Assembly (NCBI RefSeq): GCF_019924925.1
Contig: NC_067236.1
Coordinates: 3,782,501 to 3,846,500 of the forward strand
Length of the DNA: 64,000 nt
Reading direction: 5' to 3'
DNA from: Ctenopharyngodon idella
Lineage: Eukaryota > Chordata > Actinopteri > Cypriniformes > Xenocyprididae
The notes beneath the pieces are model-generated. The model saw nothing but the letters and a program-made list of their open reading frames with translations, ran no database searches and had not been told where the DNA came from. The position numbers and the translations under genes were made by a program. Positions 12,182-24,900 of the stretch are shown here, piece by piece (position 1 is the first letter of the stretch; every line of letters starts with the position of its first letter).

Positions 12182-12195
12182 AATGTGCACACAAA

Positions 12196-12919
12196 ATGTG
12201 TGAAAGTGATTGTTTTAATAATCCCATTTACATGAATGATTCTGGGCATTATGGTTCATTTAAAAAAAGATGTGAATATATTCTTTTTTTTTGATGGCTT
12301 AGTCTAAAATGTGCTTTTGAGATCATGTTTTTTGTAGAATTGTTTTTTTTTTTTTTTTTTTTATCAATTTTGTGAAGTTTAATACAAATGATAAATGAGA
12401 TGTAAATGAACATGCTCAAGTTAGAATACACACATGTGGGCATGGTTATCAGCAAATGCCTGCAATCCCAAAATATTAATATGATCTGTTTAGGCTTACG
12501 ATGCTTTTGGGAAACGCAGCCCAGGTTGATGCATCAGTCTGTTGTCTAAAAACACCTTGAAGACTCCGAAGCATTTCATTTGGCATTTGATACAGACTTT
12601 TGAGAATTACAGAATAATTATCAAGGTAATTATAAACTAATGGTTTTTACCTTGCAACTCCCAAGAGCAAGTACGTATCCATTTCCAGGAGGGAACAGGG
12701 TTGATATACAGCAGTTGACAAAGGTGTTATCAAACCTCTTTCAGCCTTGTCAAGGTAAGATCCATCCATTCTTTAATGTACATTTGCTTAACGTGTTGTA
12801 TGAGATGAGACTGAAATAGTATTTGAGTTCAGCATCCAAAAATTGCTGGGAAGTTAAGAATAATTGTTTACAAGTGGTAGATAACTAATTTTGCCTTTTT
12901 TCTTTTAAATGGAATATAG
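12196..12919. other. Intergenic segment, mga to GPCR, including a likely 5' UTR exon end at 12754
   Basis: No coding sequence is supported. The donor-like CAAG|gtaaga at 12754/12755 pairs well with an acceptor at 12918-12919 (after a T-rich tract), which would place a non-coding first exon of the GPCR gene just upstream of 12754. The segment also holds a T-tract at about 12344-12361. Confidence 0.45.
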
Positions 12920-12933
12920 ACCTAGCATAAGAA

Positions 12934-14049
12934 ATGTCGGCAGTAAACAACAGTTCTTACTGGGATTGGACAAAGAACTGCACTTACTCAGATGATCTGG
13001 CCCTTCCTTTGGTTCCATACATGGACTGTCCCACCAACCGCAAATATGCCTCCTACTTCATACCTCTTGTCTTTTACATGCTTTCCATCCTTGGAACAAT
13101 TGGAAATCTCTGGAGCCTGTGGACTTGCCTGCGGCCATCCCAACCTTGGAGTATTGGGTCCATCGGTGTACTGAACCTAGCTCTGTGTGACCTTGCCTAT
13201 TTGGCCTCTATGGGACCCTGGGCTGTCTACATTAGCTCTGACTACCACTGGAAAATTGGCCGTTCGCTCTGTATTGTGGTGAAAATCCTATACTTCGTCG
13301 GGTTGACATCTAGTACCATGTTTATCTGTGCCATAAGCACCGACCGCTTCCTTGCAATCGTCTTCCCTCTGGAGTCCCGAATGATCCGCACCCCTCGGAA
13401 CAGTGCACTGGTTTCTCTTCTACTCTGGGCCATCACCGCCCTCTTCATCTACTTCAGTTATCCTAACATTTTCTACTCTGTCAGGAAGGATGGCATCCAT
13501 GTGTGTGGAGCGGTGGTGATCAGTAAGTTTAGGACCACTGAAGCAACCTACAATCTCATGTCCTACTATTCCATTCAGGTTTCTGTCCCACTGCTCCTCA
13601 TCATTCCCGCCTATGTGAAGATCATTTCCCGGATGAAGCATTCAAGGCAGCAGTGGGGCCCAGGCAACATGCAAGGACTGGACAAGTCCATCTGGCTGAT
13701 TGCCGTTTTCATTGCCAACTTCCTGGTGTGTTGGGTGCCAGGGCAGCTGCTTCACATCATTGCCTGTATCATTTTCTTCACTTTGGATCACTGCAAAAAT
13801 GCTTGCTGGGTTGCATGGGTGGTCAACCTGCTCTCCGAAGCCTCTCAAATACTGTACTGTCTCAATGCTTGTCTTGATCCTTTAATTTTCCTCATGCAGC
13901 AGAGACATGGTGAACTGCCTTCTATGGCTGTGTTTGCAAACTGGGCTAGAAAGTTCCTACCGGCAGGAAAGAAACAAGATTTGGGAGGGCCTTCAGAGGA
14001 ACCTACCAGTGTGATCCATCTTCATGGTAGTTCCAAAAACAGAACATAA
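12934..14049 (+). CDS. Rhodopsin-class (class A) G-protein-coupled receptor, P2Y/oxoglutarate-receptor-like, 371 aa, single coding exon
   Basis: A seven-transmembrane plasma-membrane receptor of normal family length. The N-terminus has N-glycosylation sequons (N5, N6, N15). TM1 carries GTIGN (N58) and TM2 LALCD (D86). The disulfide pair is probably C113 (top of TM3) and C191 (ECL2). The TM3 end is DRF (137-139) instead of DRY. TM6 has CWVP (266-269), and TM7 ends DPLIF (315-319) instead of NPxxY. DPxxY/F and DRF-type variants are typical of the purinergic/delta-group receptors, so a nucleotide, carboxylate or lipid ligand is plausible but unproven. The tail ends in Ser/Thr residues. The ATG at 12934 is preceded by an in-frame-neutral short 5' UTR and a likely splice acceptor at 12919. 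The gene lies on the same strand between mga and mapkbp1. I cannot name the orthologue. Confidence 0.9.
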   Translation: MSAVNNSSYWDWTKNCTYSDDLALPLVPYMDCPTNRKYASYFIPLVFYMLSILGTIGNLWSLWTCLRPSQPWSIGSIGVLNLALCDLAYLASMGPWAVYISSDYHWKIGRSLCIVVKILYFVGLTSSTMFICAISTDRFLAIVFPLESRMIRTPRNSALVSLLLWAITALFIYFSYPNIFYSVRKDGIHVCGAVVISKFRTTEATYNLMSYYSIQVSVPLLLIIPAYVKIISRMKHSRQQWGPGNMQGLDKSIWLIAVFIANFLVCWVPGQLLHIIACIIFFTLDHCKNACWVAWVVNLLSEASQILYCLNACLDPLIFLMQQRHGELPSMAVFANWARKFLPAGKKQDLGGPSEEPTSVIHLHGSSKNRT

Positions 14050-15299
14050 AAAAATCAAAAAAGCAAAATGGTAAAAACATGAAAAAAATATTTTAAAGAC
14101 TACCCACAAATATGTAGTTGCACAATTGTATGTATTTATTGTCTTAACTTGTGTTTCTTGTGTTGTATGGCAACAGCATTAGCATTGGGGGTAGGTCTGA
14201 TATCTTTAATACTGATGTAAGTTGTTTGTTATAAATAAAAGGTCTATGACTTCTTTGTGGCAAAGCAAGGAAATCAACTATCTGGTGTTGATGTATGTCT
14301 GACTCAGTTTCAAATGTCAAATGAGTTATATCTCAGTTGAAATTGTTCTAAAATTGTCCATGTATGTGTTAGCCAGGTTGAGTTTACAGCTGAATGCAAA
14401 AAAAAAAAAAAAAAAAAAAAAAATGAACTAAAGTAAATCCTAAGGTACTTCTTGGCATCACTAGATGGCAGACTTGATGTAGGAAAAAAAAAAAGTATAA
14501 ACCAGCCATATTTCAGTCCAATTAATGCGTTAAAACTTATCTTTAAGTGAACATTTAATACTTTTTTTTTTTTTTTTTTTTACAACAAAGGTTTAGGCGA
14601 TGAAGAGATAAATCTAATTTTAAACAGCTGCTTTTGTAATTTAGTTACTGCTATTTTCAGTCAGAATGGCACAGCATGCTGAATTTGTTCTTCGTCATAA
14701 ATCTCTATTTGTCGGCAATAAATACCCTTCATTTTTCACCATGCGGGGTGGTTTTTGTCTTTCCTTCAAAGTACATGAAAAATTATATTACAAAGTTTAT
14801 ACATGCGCGTGCAAAGCTACATGGATATCACAGAATGATATTAAATTTAGACTCGAGAATTGCAATCATGCAGAGTTTACATTTGAACCAATGCTGTAAA
14901 ATGCAAATCTGCCCTGTGTATGGTATGACCAGCAGGTAAACGTTAGTAGGTTTGTTACTGGTCTATTTGGGCTTGCCCAGGTTCCACAAAGCAGTTACCT
15001 TAAACTGGATTTTTCCATCTGGGGGATATTAAGATAATGACACAATTTTATTTTCTACCATTTGTCCTTTTATCTGCAAACATCAAAATAAACACCTTAG
15101 GTAAACGAATTGTCTACACCTTAGAGAAACACTGCAGTGTCACACAACTGCCCATATGTGCAGTATAATCCGCCTAGTAGTCATGCCATGCGTGATATGT
15201 GTATTTAATATATACTATGGCTAAGGCTTATTTTAATATTAATTAGGTCAACCACGCGTTAATTCGTAACCTTCCCCGGGGTATCATCTCTTTAATATT
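14050..15299. other. GPCR 3' UTR and intergenic DNA before mapkbp1
   Basis: Contains the GPCR 3' UTR (to about 14260), a poly(A) run at about 14398-14423, and a T run at about 14562-14581. The rest is unique-looking AT-rich sequence. Two short open frames near 14666-14939 show no recognisable domain and no splice or promoter context, so I do not call a gene. Confidence 0.5.
14234..14239 (+). terminator. Polyadenylation signal AATAAA of the GPCR gene
   Basis: AATAAA 185 nt after the GPCR stop codon, within 'ataaataaaaggtc' and followed by a T/G-rich stretch. It is a plausible mRNA end. Confidence 0.6.
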
Positions 15300-15832
15300 C
15301 AGAAGCAAAGCAATCCCCCTAGGCAGAAGCCGTTAATTGGCTAGTTGCCTTGTGTCCGCCTCCCGACGTCAGCGTTTTAGCCAATCATATAAGTGACTGA
15401 ACAAACTCGCGTTCTGTAATTAATATTCATGAGCTTGGCCCTTACAGTAGTAGGATTTGTAAATACACACACCGTACCGGTGAAGGTATCACGGCTGGAG
15501 GTGATTCGCGGAGCTTTCAGACCGTCAAACTGCTGACTCTAGACACGAAACATGGTCCATTTTAACAAATGGACGTTAGTGAGGAGCGCGTCTCTCACCG
15601 ACAGGACTACCGCACTGGATTTAAAGCTCCTATAGCGGATCGCGATGACGGTTCCGGTGGATTGGTTTAGTATATGAAATAAAAGGCTGTGATCAGACCA
15701 TGGCTTACTTTAAACGCGTATCGTTTAATTGATTATCAGCTGTGACTGTAGAGCGAAGGGCTTCAGCTGCCCCACCGTTTGTTTGTTTGTTTGTTTGTTG
15801 GAAAGGTTGATTCAACAGCACACCAAATCAAG
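15300..15832 (+). promoter_or_regulatory. mapkbp1: Putative mapkbp1 promoter and 5' UTR
   Basis: This segment is richer in CpG than its surroundings. It includes a CRE-like GACGTCA at 15365-15371 and a CCAAT box at 15381-15385, about 450 nt upstream of the mapkbp1 ATG. No obvious TATA box sits at a usable distance, so a CpG-type dispersed start around 15450-15600 is likely. The 5' UTR includes a (TTTG)n run at 15778-15799. The start site is inferred. Confidence 0.5.
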
Positions 15833-15946
15833 ATGTCAGTGGAAAATACAACTATAAAAAGTCGGCTTAAAAATCTGCTCCGGTCGCCTTCCATCAATTT
15901 GAGAAGAAGTAAAGCTGGGAACAACAAAGAGAATCTCAGTAATAAG
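15833..15946 (+). CDS. mapkbp1: mapkbp1 first coding exon
   Basis: Thirty-eight codons, ATG at 15833, ending SKAGNNKENLSNK at AAG|gtacag. It matches the human N-terminus residue for residue over most of its length (RIKNLLRSPSIKLRRSKAGN). The basic, Arg/Lys-rich segment is likely unstructured. The start is fixed by this similarity and by an in-frame stop upstream. Confidence 0.93.
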
Positions 15947-18900
15947 GTACAGTGCATTTACTGTATGACATGAAGCATGTATGGAATCTGTATCTGCAGT
16001 TGCCTGTAAATGTATCATCATGTATCGCTGTGATTTTCTGCAGTTTATTGCAAGGCGACAGTGAATTGATATTAATATGTCAGATTCTTTCCAGGGTTTG
16101 TTATGTAAACTTTACAAAGGCATACTGTGGCTCTGTCAATACAATGCAACAGCAAGAAAGCTGTAAATGCACTGACCTATATTTGCCACTTGTCACAAAT
16201 CATTTAAATCCCTGGTAAACGCATGCTAGGAAAATATAATGCACAATAATATAATGTAGTATTCTATAATAAATTAAATTGCGCTGAATTAATTTTTAAG
16301 CATTGGTAATATATTGCACAAATATGCATTAGGGATATACTCTGTTTTGAACAGTCAATTTATAATATAATATCATATTGGGTGTTTTTTTTAGTTTGAA
16401 GATTAGGGTACACACTTTCTTATATAATATTATGTAATTTAATAATTTCAAGTAATGGTAAAATGTATGTTGTGTGAAATATAATGCACAAATGCACTAG
16501 GATAGGATATACCAGGGTATATTAGCATGGATTTTGATGCTTATAGGTTTACCAACTCAAACTCTAAACATGTCAAACAAAACACTGTATGAATGTATGT
16601 ACGCATACATCTCTTATGTACAAGTATGAAATGCATAAGATATATTTCTTATTCTTTAAACATTCATTCTTATTTAGAGCAGTATAGATATATGTGGCCT
16701 GCAGTTCTGCTGTAAATCTGCGAACTGTTCTTTTGCTCTTGTTATTGTAACTGTAACTATTATTGTATCAGTAGTCATCCTTGACTCTTGCATTCCATTC
16801 AGATTGCCTGTTTACTGCTGCAGACCCTTGGGTGACTGTACTTCCCTTTCGTACACAGGAGTCCCTGTGACCATATGATTGCTGCAACTGCCTTGAATAA
16901 CTCTGAGACCTCAGCTGCATATGATTTGTTGCACATAAATTACACACTGTTGTTCACACTAGCACATTTTCGGTAACCGAATCCATGTCTATATGGAATG
17001 TTTCACTAGTCTGCATTGTGGTGTTTATAGTCTTGGCTAAGGTAGTATTATTGCTCAACTTTAGAGTTCTGCCCCTAACTTCACAGTTTGTGCTACAGAA
17101 TGGAACGATACATCAGACTGTGCGGTTTGTGGAGGAGAGGTGTGCTAAGTGATCTCTAAGTGATCAGATGTATGCTTTTCACTTAGCCAGTGGTAAATTT
17201 TGTGAGAAAATCCCATACTCTTACAATAAAGGAGGTACTCGAGGCGTATTGTAAGACGAGCCATTTTAAACATTTATGGTTACTGAATGGTTGCAAAGCA
17301 CTGTAATATTAAAAAGATTAATTTAATATTGCATTGATCAGAGAAGGCACCCTCTGCAATTTAACAGCTCTACTTGCATCCATTTCATGCAATTCATATT
17401 TAAAGAAAATTGGAGTGGTACTATCAGAGTGCGTGATGATCACTGCTCCAGAGACGATATCTTGTACTACCATTTAAGTGCTATGCAAAAGACTCTGTCA
17501 AGGTGCCTTTGTTCTGTATAAAAGAGCAGATCTGTCTCTCTCTGCCTAAAGCAGTTGAGGAATCTCTGGTGTACAGGGCCAGACAAAGGGATCTAAGCTT
17601 TGTGTAAGACTATATATCAGTTCAGCTCTTAGACCGGGTTCTGTTTTCTAAGGTTTACTTGCTGCATCAAAATCAAAGCCATTCCTCCAGGTGCTGTGCA
17701 GTTCATTGACTTCTGGCTCAAAGACTTTGCCATTCTCTGAGGATTCTACATACAGCGATTGCAAGAAAGTTTCTGGAAAAGTCCATGACACAGCCGTTGG
17801 TTCAGAAATTCCCATGAGAGATGCTGAATGAGAAATGGCTTAAAAACAGCATGAATTTGAAAAACTAGCTCTTTTTCCGTTGTTTCAGGACTCCAAGGCA
17901 CCAATAGACAGTGGATATATGGAGGTCTGTCAAAACATCTTTGGAAAGATGATAAATCAAAGCAACAACCTCAATTACAGTGCTTTTTATATTGGCATGT
18001 TCAGCACAAATTGTAGTAGTACACTGGGACTACATTAAGCTTATTCATCTGAAGTCTAAATGCTGATTTCGGCTAATGGATTTCTTAAAAACTTGCATTT
18101 TTGAGGGATAAAACATCAATAAATGGAAAGAACACTGATATAGTGGGGAAGTGGTCTAAGATGGTCTAAAATGGCAGAATTAGAGGAGACCACTTCATAA
18201 ACCAGGTGTTGTTCCTCTTATTTCTCCAATGACCTGTACTTAAAGTGGCCTTTGATTGATGTGAGAGAGTGTTCTCTGCTTGGATCATGTGACCATGCTT
18301 GCTTTGAAGAGTTGGTCTGACAAAGGTTGTAATGCACAGAATAAAGGTATCAGATGTTGAACAGACAGGTACAGATGTTCAGTAAGCCGGGTTTCATGTG
18401 GTATTGCGCTTAAAATGTTGAAAACACTTGTGCGTACCTCGTTGTTTTTGTTAGAATTATGTTATTATGTGTTCATCGTGTATATATATTATGCAATCTT
18501 TAATAACAATAGCAACAACTTTGTGTAATTGCAGGCTGTTTCACCAAGTAATTGCATTTTAAATATGTTATACATGACTCAGTGTTTATGCAGTTGTACT
18601 GTAACATGGACAGATTGGACACTGTAATGAAAATGCTAGGGGTGCACAATTAATCGAATTTCTAAGCGTGATTACAATTATGGATGCCACAATTACGTAA
18701 TTGTTCAAAGGCGCAATTACAAAAAAATTCACTAACATTATTCTGCGTGCTTAAGATGTGTTTTTTTTCTTTCTAGGTTATCTTAAGGGTTTTTCCCATA
18801 GTTTTAATTTTAGTTTTAGTATAACATACATATATATATATTTACCTTTTTTATTTAAAAAAAACCAAACCAATGTACAGTTGGCATTTGAGGCTAAATG

Positions 18901-21900
18901 CTATAGAAAAGCAATAAAAGTTTTTCAGGAAGAGTGTTTTCAGTTTATTTTCATAAAAAATATGGAATGAAGTTGCTTCAAACAGTGGTATAAAGCTATT
19001 CAAATCATCATTCAATGTAAATTGTGATAATCGTAATTAATAATCGCAATTACAATTTCAAGGAAATAATCGACAGTTATGATTTTTGACACAATCGTGC
19101 AGCCCTAGGAAATGCTATTGAAACTATACATGGCCTGTTTGCAGATTTGTGCATTTTGTATATGAGTTACTTCTTTTGCCTCAATCAGTGTTTTCTTTGA
19201 GTTCGAGCAGTTCAGCTCTACTTAAAGGGACAGTTCACCCAAAAATGAAAATTCTGTCATCATTTACTCACCCCTGAGTTGTTCCAAACTTGTGTGAATT
19301 TCCTCTTCTGCTAAACTAAAAAGAAGAAATTTTGAAGAATATGGGTAACCAAACAGTTGATGGGCCCCACTGACTTCCATAGTATGGGAAAAAGTCAATA
19401 TGATGCCCATCAACAACTTATGGGTTAGTAAATGATGATAGAATTTTCATCTTTGGGTGAACTATCCCTTTAACAAAGCCTCATAGAAAATTTCTAGTTC
19501 ATAATTTCCATTTAAGATGACAACACCACTTTGGAGCACTAGTTAGTGAAGTCATTCTGTACTCTGGGCATTTAGAAAAGTCTTGCATAATAAACTACTT
19601 TTATAAGTGGTCTTTATCTAAGTAAATTTGTTGCACTCAGCTTCTGTGCTGCTGTAATTTGCCAACTCATCTCTTACTGGCTAAATAGATATGATGTCCA
19701 TAGTATAATCACATAATTTATTTGCAGTCATTGACTCTGAACGTAGTTCTAACCTAGTGTAATTATGAAACAATTATGTAATTTAACTGATATTTTGCTC
19801 AAAACAGAACTGAGTTTGTCTTGTAATTTTTGGTGTCGTCATGTATTTGATGCGATTTCTCTTTTGTTTAGATGTTCAATTTTATTTTATTTATATATTG
19901 TTCATTATTCAACAATGAAATGCAGTATTCAAACAACATTAAAGTAATGTTACCAGTCTGAGACCTGAACTGATATAATTTTATTTAACAATCTCGATTC
20001 ATAACTATTTTACATTTTGGCGAACTGGTGGATAATTCGTATGAATTTGTATGTTCTCATTCATATGTTTTCGTACTGCTTACACCCCAGTGAGAGTTAG
20101 GTTTAGGGGTGGGGGTTAGGGGACCTTCATGCTTAATTTTTTAATAATCGTACGACTCGCATGATACAAATTCATACGAAATCGCTACCTCGTAAATAGT
20201 TCCCGTGAGACTGGGTTATTATTATTGGGTTATTATTTCACACTTTGTGACATTAAAGACTATGTAACTTTAAGGATCTTGTAGTGCACATCATAAGTTT
20301 TGTTATTCCTCATTTTCCATGTAATTCCACAGGTGACATTGGAGAAAGTTCTGGGAATCACTTCCGCTGGGAGTCGTGCTTTGGCGTGTGATCCACACTC
20401 AGGACTGCTTGCCTACCCAGCTGGGTGAGTAACATTTTTAGCAGTTTTATGTGACACATGCTTAAATAACTCGGTGAATGTAGTCGATAGAATGATGATC
20501 TATGATGAGTCATATCTCACTTTGGAGGTAGTCACATGAAGGTGGTTAGTTTTGTAGCACATTGCTAAAGACAGAGCTTAATAAGTCATGTGAATATCTT
20601 CGTTCAGGAAGACTAATGGAGGAATTTCCTATTGGCGAACAAGAGACTACAGGGGAGAGATAACAGTCTGATAACAGATGAGTGTTCTCTGAGGGAAATT
20701 AGGTGTGGTACAAACAGGAAGTTCTGGATCCGAAAGAGGATTTTGAGTGTGTGCTTCAGATACGGCCTATAATCTACTGAGGGAGTCTAGCAATTTACCG
20801 AAACAATTCAGCTCTCAAAACATCCTGTAGGTGCTGAATTCTCTCTCGAAATCACGAATGTAGCTTCATTTTAGGTTATTTTTTGCCTTCCAAATGGATT
20901 GAATTAGGGCAGTGGCCAAAAATAAAAATTCCTTTGCCGTTTTTTTTTTTCTGGAAATGTGCACCTGGCTTTGTGATTTATAGTAAAACACACCGGCATT
21001 ATTCCACTCACAAAGTCATATTTTTTGTACCATAGCAATACCCCAGTATTGTTTGAAATACCTTGGAGCGCCATGTTAATGCCATGTTGTATGAATAAAA
21101 CTTATCATACAGTTTCATGGTATAAGAGTGCCATTACCTTTTGATACAATCACTTTACAGTTCCAGAGTATTTTTGTAAGGTCATCAAAGGCAGAACACA
21201 TTATCAAGACAATCTGATAAAACTGATATTAAAACTTTTCTTCAGACTTTAGAAAGACTATTATTTATTTCACTTTTCATAGATTAAAATGGAATGGTTT
21301 ACAGGTCCAAATAGGGCTGTGAGATTAATTGTAATTGATTTTCAATTTTGGCTTTGAATACAAGGTAATCGAAACTTTTAACGTATCGCCCACCTATAAT
21401 CGTTTGAAATAATCATGATTTCAGTATTGACCAAACATAATCGTGATTATGTTTTTTGCCATAATTGAGCTTTCCTAGTTCCAAAGCTTTACTCTACCAA
21501 GCTATAGTCAGTGTTACTCCGGCAATGCTGTCTATGTATATAAAGGAGAAAAACCTTCCTCTTCCTATCACATGGTGCTTGTAATCTGATTAACTTGTTA
21601 AGCTCTAGTGCTCTGAACTAAATTCCTAATTCTCTGTTGCCATAACATGTCATCCTCGTAATAGGGAGGAAAAGTTTGGAAATTAAGTAATCAATATACT
21701 GTTAATGTATACACTATAGTTCAAAAGTTTAGGGTCAGTAAGATTTTTATTTAGAAAAAAAAAATTAAAATCAAATGTAATAAAAGGTGACAGTAAAAAC
21801 ATTTATAATGTCACAAAAGATTTATATTTCAAGTAAATGCTGTTCTTTCGAACTTTTTATTTTAGACTCCTGGAAAACGGGTATGAAGGTTTCCACAAAA

Positions 21901-24900
21901 CTATTATGCAGTGCAACTGTTTTCAAGAAATGTTTCCTTAATAATAAAAAAAAACAAAGATATGACATCCAAAGTATGTAAGGTACAACTAGATCTCTTT
22001 TATTGAATCCAAAAGGTTTTAATTATTTTTTGCTACATATAAAGGTATTTTACAGTTTTTGAAGTGTCAAAAGGTCATTCGGTTTAACTGTCCATAGGCC
22101 AATACAGCCATTTAATTTGTGATTAAAATATCTTAAAATGAAATAAATGCATATATTTTTTATTCTGGCATGATTTTATAACATCATATAATCAACATAG
22201 TATTAAAATTATGTGTAGAAGTCGTTGTTTTGTTATGAGAAAGAATGTCCGGAAAAATGAATGTCATTGATGTCATTCAGAGTAACCAATATAAAGTGAC
22301 CATTTTGGATCAAGTCATGTGGTCAATATCATGTGACAGGATGTGACATCATTCAGACGCCTGCAAAAGTGAAGCAAAGTAACTAACTCTCTTTTAACTA
22401 TTTGAAAAATTCATGTTTTCACTTGCTCATATGCATGTCCCGAAACATCAGGTCATTCAGTACAACCGCTATAAAACATGGAAAATGTTGTAATATTTTA
22501 AAAACTTGTACTAAATATAAACGTTTTGATTGTCAGTTTATTTGCTAGCTAGCAAGCTAACTAAGTTAGCTAGATATCAGCCTGTTAGCATTGTTTGAAA
22601 ATACCATCATTCAGTATAACTAAAAGTGTAATTCGGTAAAACCGAATGACTTTTTTGGTGACAAATTTTGTCCATCTTGTAAAAAATTACAAAATCAGTG
22701 TTAATTGATTATAAAAACCACATAATCGCATTGTTAACACTGAATAAAACTTCAAAATTAATTACATCTCCATTACGTTTTTTACACTTTTAAAAACCTT
22801 ATTTGTCAATGACCCATTTAAAAAAACATGGGTTATGAAAAATTAAACATGACCTGGCTATAACCTTAAGACAGTATAACATATTTAACAAACTGTACTA
22901 CTATCTGCAATCAATTGACTACAGTAGGAAAGTAGAAGTTCTCTTCTTATTTTTAAGGCTAACACAGCTCCCATAACAAACTCCACCCTATGCTAGGTCA
23001 GCAGTTTGATTGAGCCAAGCGAGCATTTGGTGCAGATGTCTTGGCTTGCTATAGGTTGGAAAATTAGCGCAGGCTTATGCAGCTGTCACAGATAGACAGA
23101 CCCCACATGTATATTAGATACAAAGCCGGTTTTCTAAGAAGGGAATGAAATGAGTTTTTATTGTTTGAAGACTGTGCCGATGCTGTAAACAAATGTGAGG
23201 TTATCCGAGGTTGAGTTTTATGGTGCTGTAACTTAATCGAGTGCATGTACACATAAATTTATATGTAGCTCCTGTAAATAAAAATGAACCAACCTAAAGG
23301 TGAAATCTGAATGTAATTTCAGGTCTAAAGAGCATTTAACTCCATCTGGACTGTAACTTAAATTAATTAAAGATGAAGCTTTCTGCAGGGAGCTGTCCTG
23401 TTTTCATGAATTTTACCTAAATGAGCACATTTGTGTGGACTAGTTTAGGACACTGGTTCTACCTGAATGATTTCGGTATGATCTTGGAAAATTCACACTG
23501 GTAATGTGCTTATTTTATTTTTTTATCTAATATTAGAAACTTGCTGATTTTTATACTGTTCAAACTGTATATTGTATCTCCTAACCCTACCCCAACCCCT
23601 AACAGAAAACTTTATGCATTTTTACATTTTCAAAAAACATCACTTAGTATGATTTTATAAGCTTTTTCCTCATGGGGACATCTCATGGTGACCAGAAAAT
23701 GTCCCCACAAGGACATGGATTTTGGATATTGCCATCTTTGTGGGGACATTTTGTCCCTATAATGTAGGGTTTAACAAGACCACACACACACACACACACG
23801 CACGCACGCGTTGGGTTTCCATGTTTTATGGAGACTTTCTATAGACATAATTTTTATACTGTACAAAACTGTGTATTATATATCCTAACCCTAACACTAC
23901 CCCTAATCACAACCCTCAAAGAAAACGTTCTGCATTTTTACATTTAAAAATAAAATGTAGTAGGATTTATAAGCTGCTTTCATCATGGAGACCAAAAAAT
24001 GTCCCCACAAAGTCAAAAAGTACTGGTATTACTATCTTGGTGAGGAGAAAGACACACATGGAATCATTCCATGAGCCTATTTAAACATTGTCATGATTCT
24101 TACAATGTTTTTACTCTTTGTCTTGAGGTGAAATACTGTAAAACTCCTTATTAGGAATTGTTGAACAGTATAATGTTAGTGTTATTCTGAGGGGTGAGTG
24201 AATAGTTTGTGTGCTTCAGGATGGAGTCTTCAAAGTCACAAAGCCAGAAAAAACAGGAAAAACCAGAAGGAGACAATGCAAGCTAACCGACACAAGTCTT
24301 TTTCATTTCTCAACATTTTTCTTGGAGATCCAGAGGAAGTTATGGTTGCACCTGTTGTGTTTTAGCATGCATTGAGTCTCTCAGTATAGCTTTCAATACT
24401 GTGTAATCACAGGCACAACCAAAAACAAATGAGATTAGAATAACGTTTATGTATGGAACACACGTACTGAAGTAAACGGAGCAATTTATTGCAAATCTGC
24501 AAGATCATTTATAATAATAGGGCACCCTGTGCTAATTTATCTATTTCTTCATGTAGGAACATGAGCGAACTGTATTTGAGTGTTTGAATGATGAATGAGT
24601 TCTGGTGTAATGCGGCGGTCACTGTAGAATAGATATGAGTGTAATGAATAAACGGCCTTCTGTGTTAATCATAGATGCATGAAAATGTGTGTCACAGTCT
24701 CTCGCCCTTGTTCACTGCGGTAAAGTGGGTCAGTAGAGCTGAACGGACCAATGCAATGAGGAGAAATGAAAGAAAAGAGAATGACGGATGTAAGGGAAGC
24801 AGGAAAGGGTGACAGTGGAAAAATAAAGGAAGGTTGTAGGAATAGAGGTTAGTTTAGCAGCATTGCTGTGGTATGTGTGGTCTTTCTCTCTGCTGCATTG

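Larger units (their letters stand above)
10763..12195 (+). other. mga: mga 3' untranslated region
   Basis: AT-rich sequence with no supported coding potential between the mga stop codon and the polyadenylation signal AATAAA at 12176-12181. An earlier AATAAA at 11126-11131 could give a shorter isoform. The UTR contains a Pumilio-type octamer TGTACATA at 12032-12039. The exact cleavage site is not visible, so the right end is approximate. Confidence 0.7.
15947..20332 (+). other. mapkbp1 intron 1 (4.4 kb)
   Basis: Contains the candidate cassette exon (17889-17924), a hAT-like MITE (18637-19107), a TTAA-ended MITE (19222-19473) and an 'AATTCGTATGAATTTGT' inverted repeat (about 20030-20215). The stretch 16220-17880 shows no repeat or gene that I can recognise. 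Confidence 0.6.

Noticed and set aside
14666..14939. Two overlapping open frames of 77 and 87 codons downstream of the GPCR
   Set aside because: No recognisable motif, no splice or poly(A) context, and an ordinary chance length.
23575..23905. CCTAACCCTA motifs suggesting an interstitial telomere
   Set aside because: Only one or two telomere-like units occur per copy, embedded in a 300-bp dispersed repeat with TGTCCCCACAA. No (TTAGGG)n array.
24222..24285. Small open frame MESSKSQSQKKQEKPEG after 'gtgcttcag'
   Set aside because: It stops after 21 codons, has no donor, and is not in a usable frame with the neighbouring mapkbp1 exons. Probably chance.
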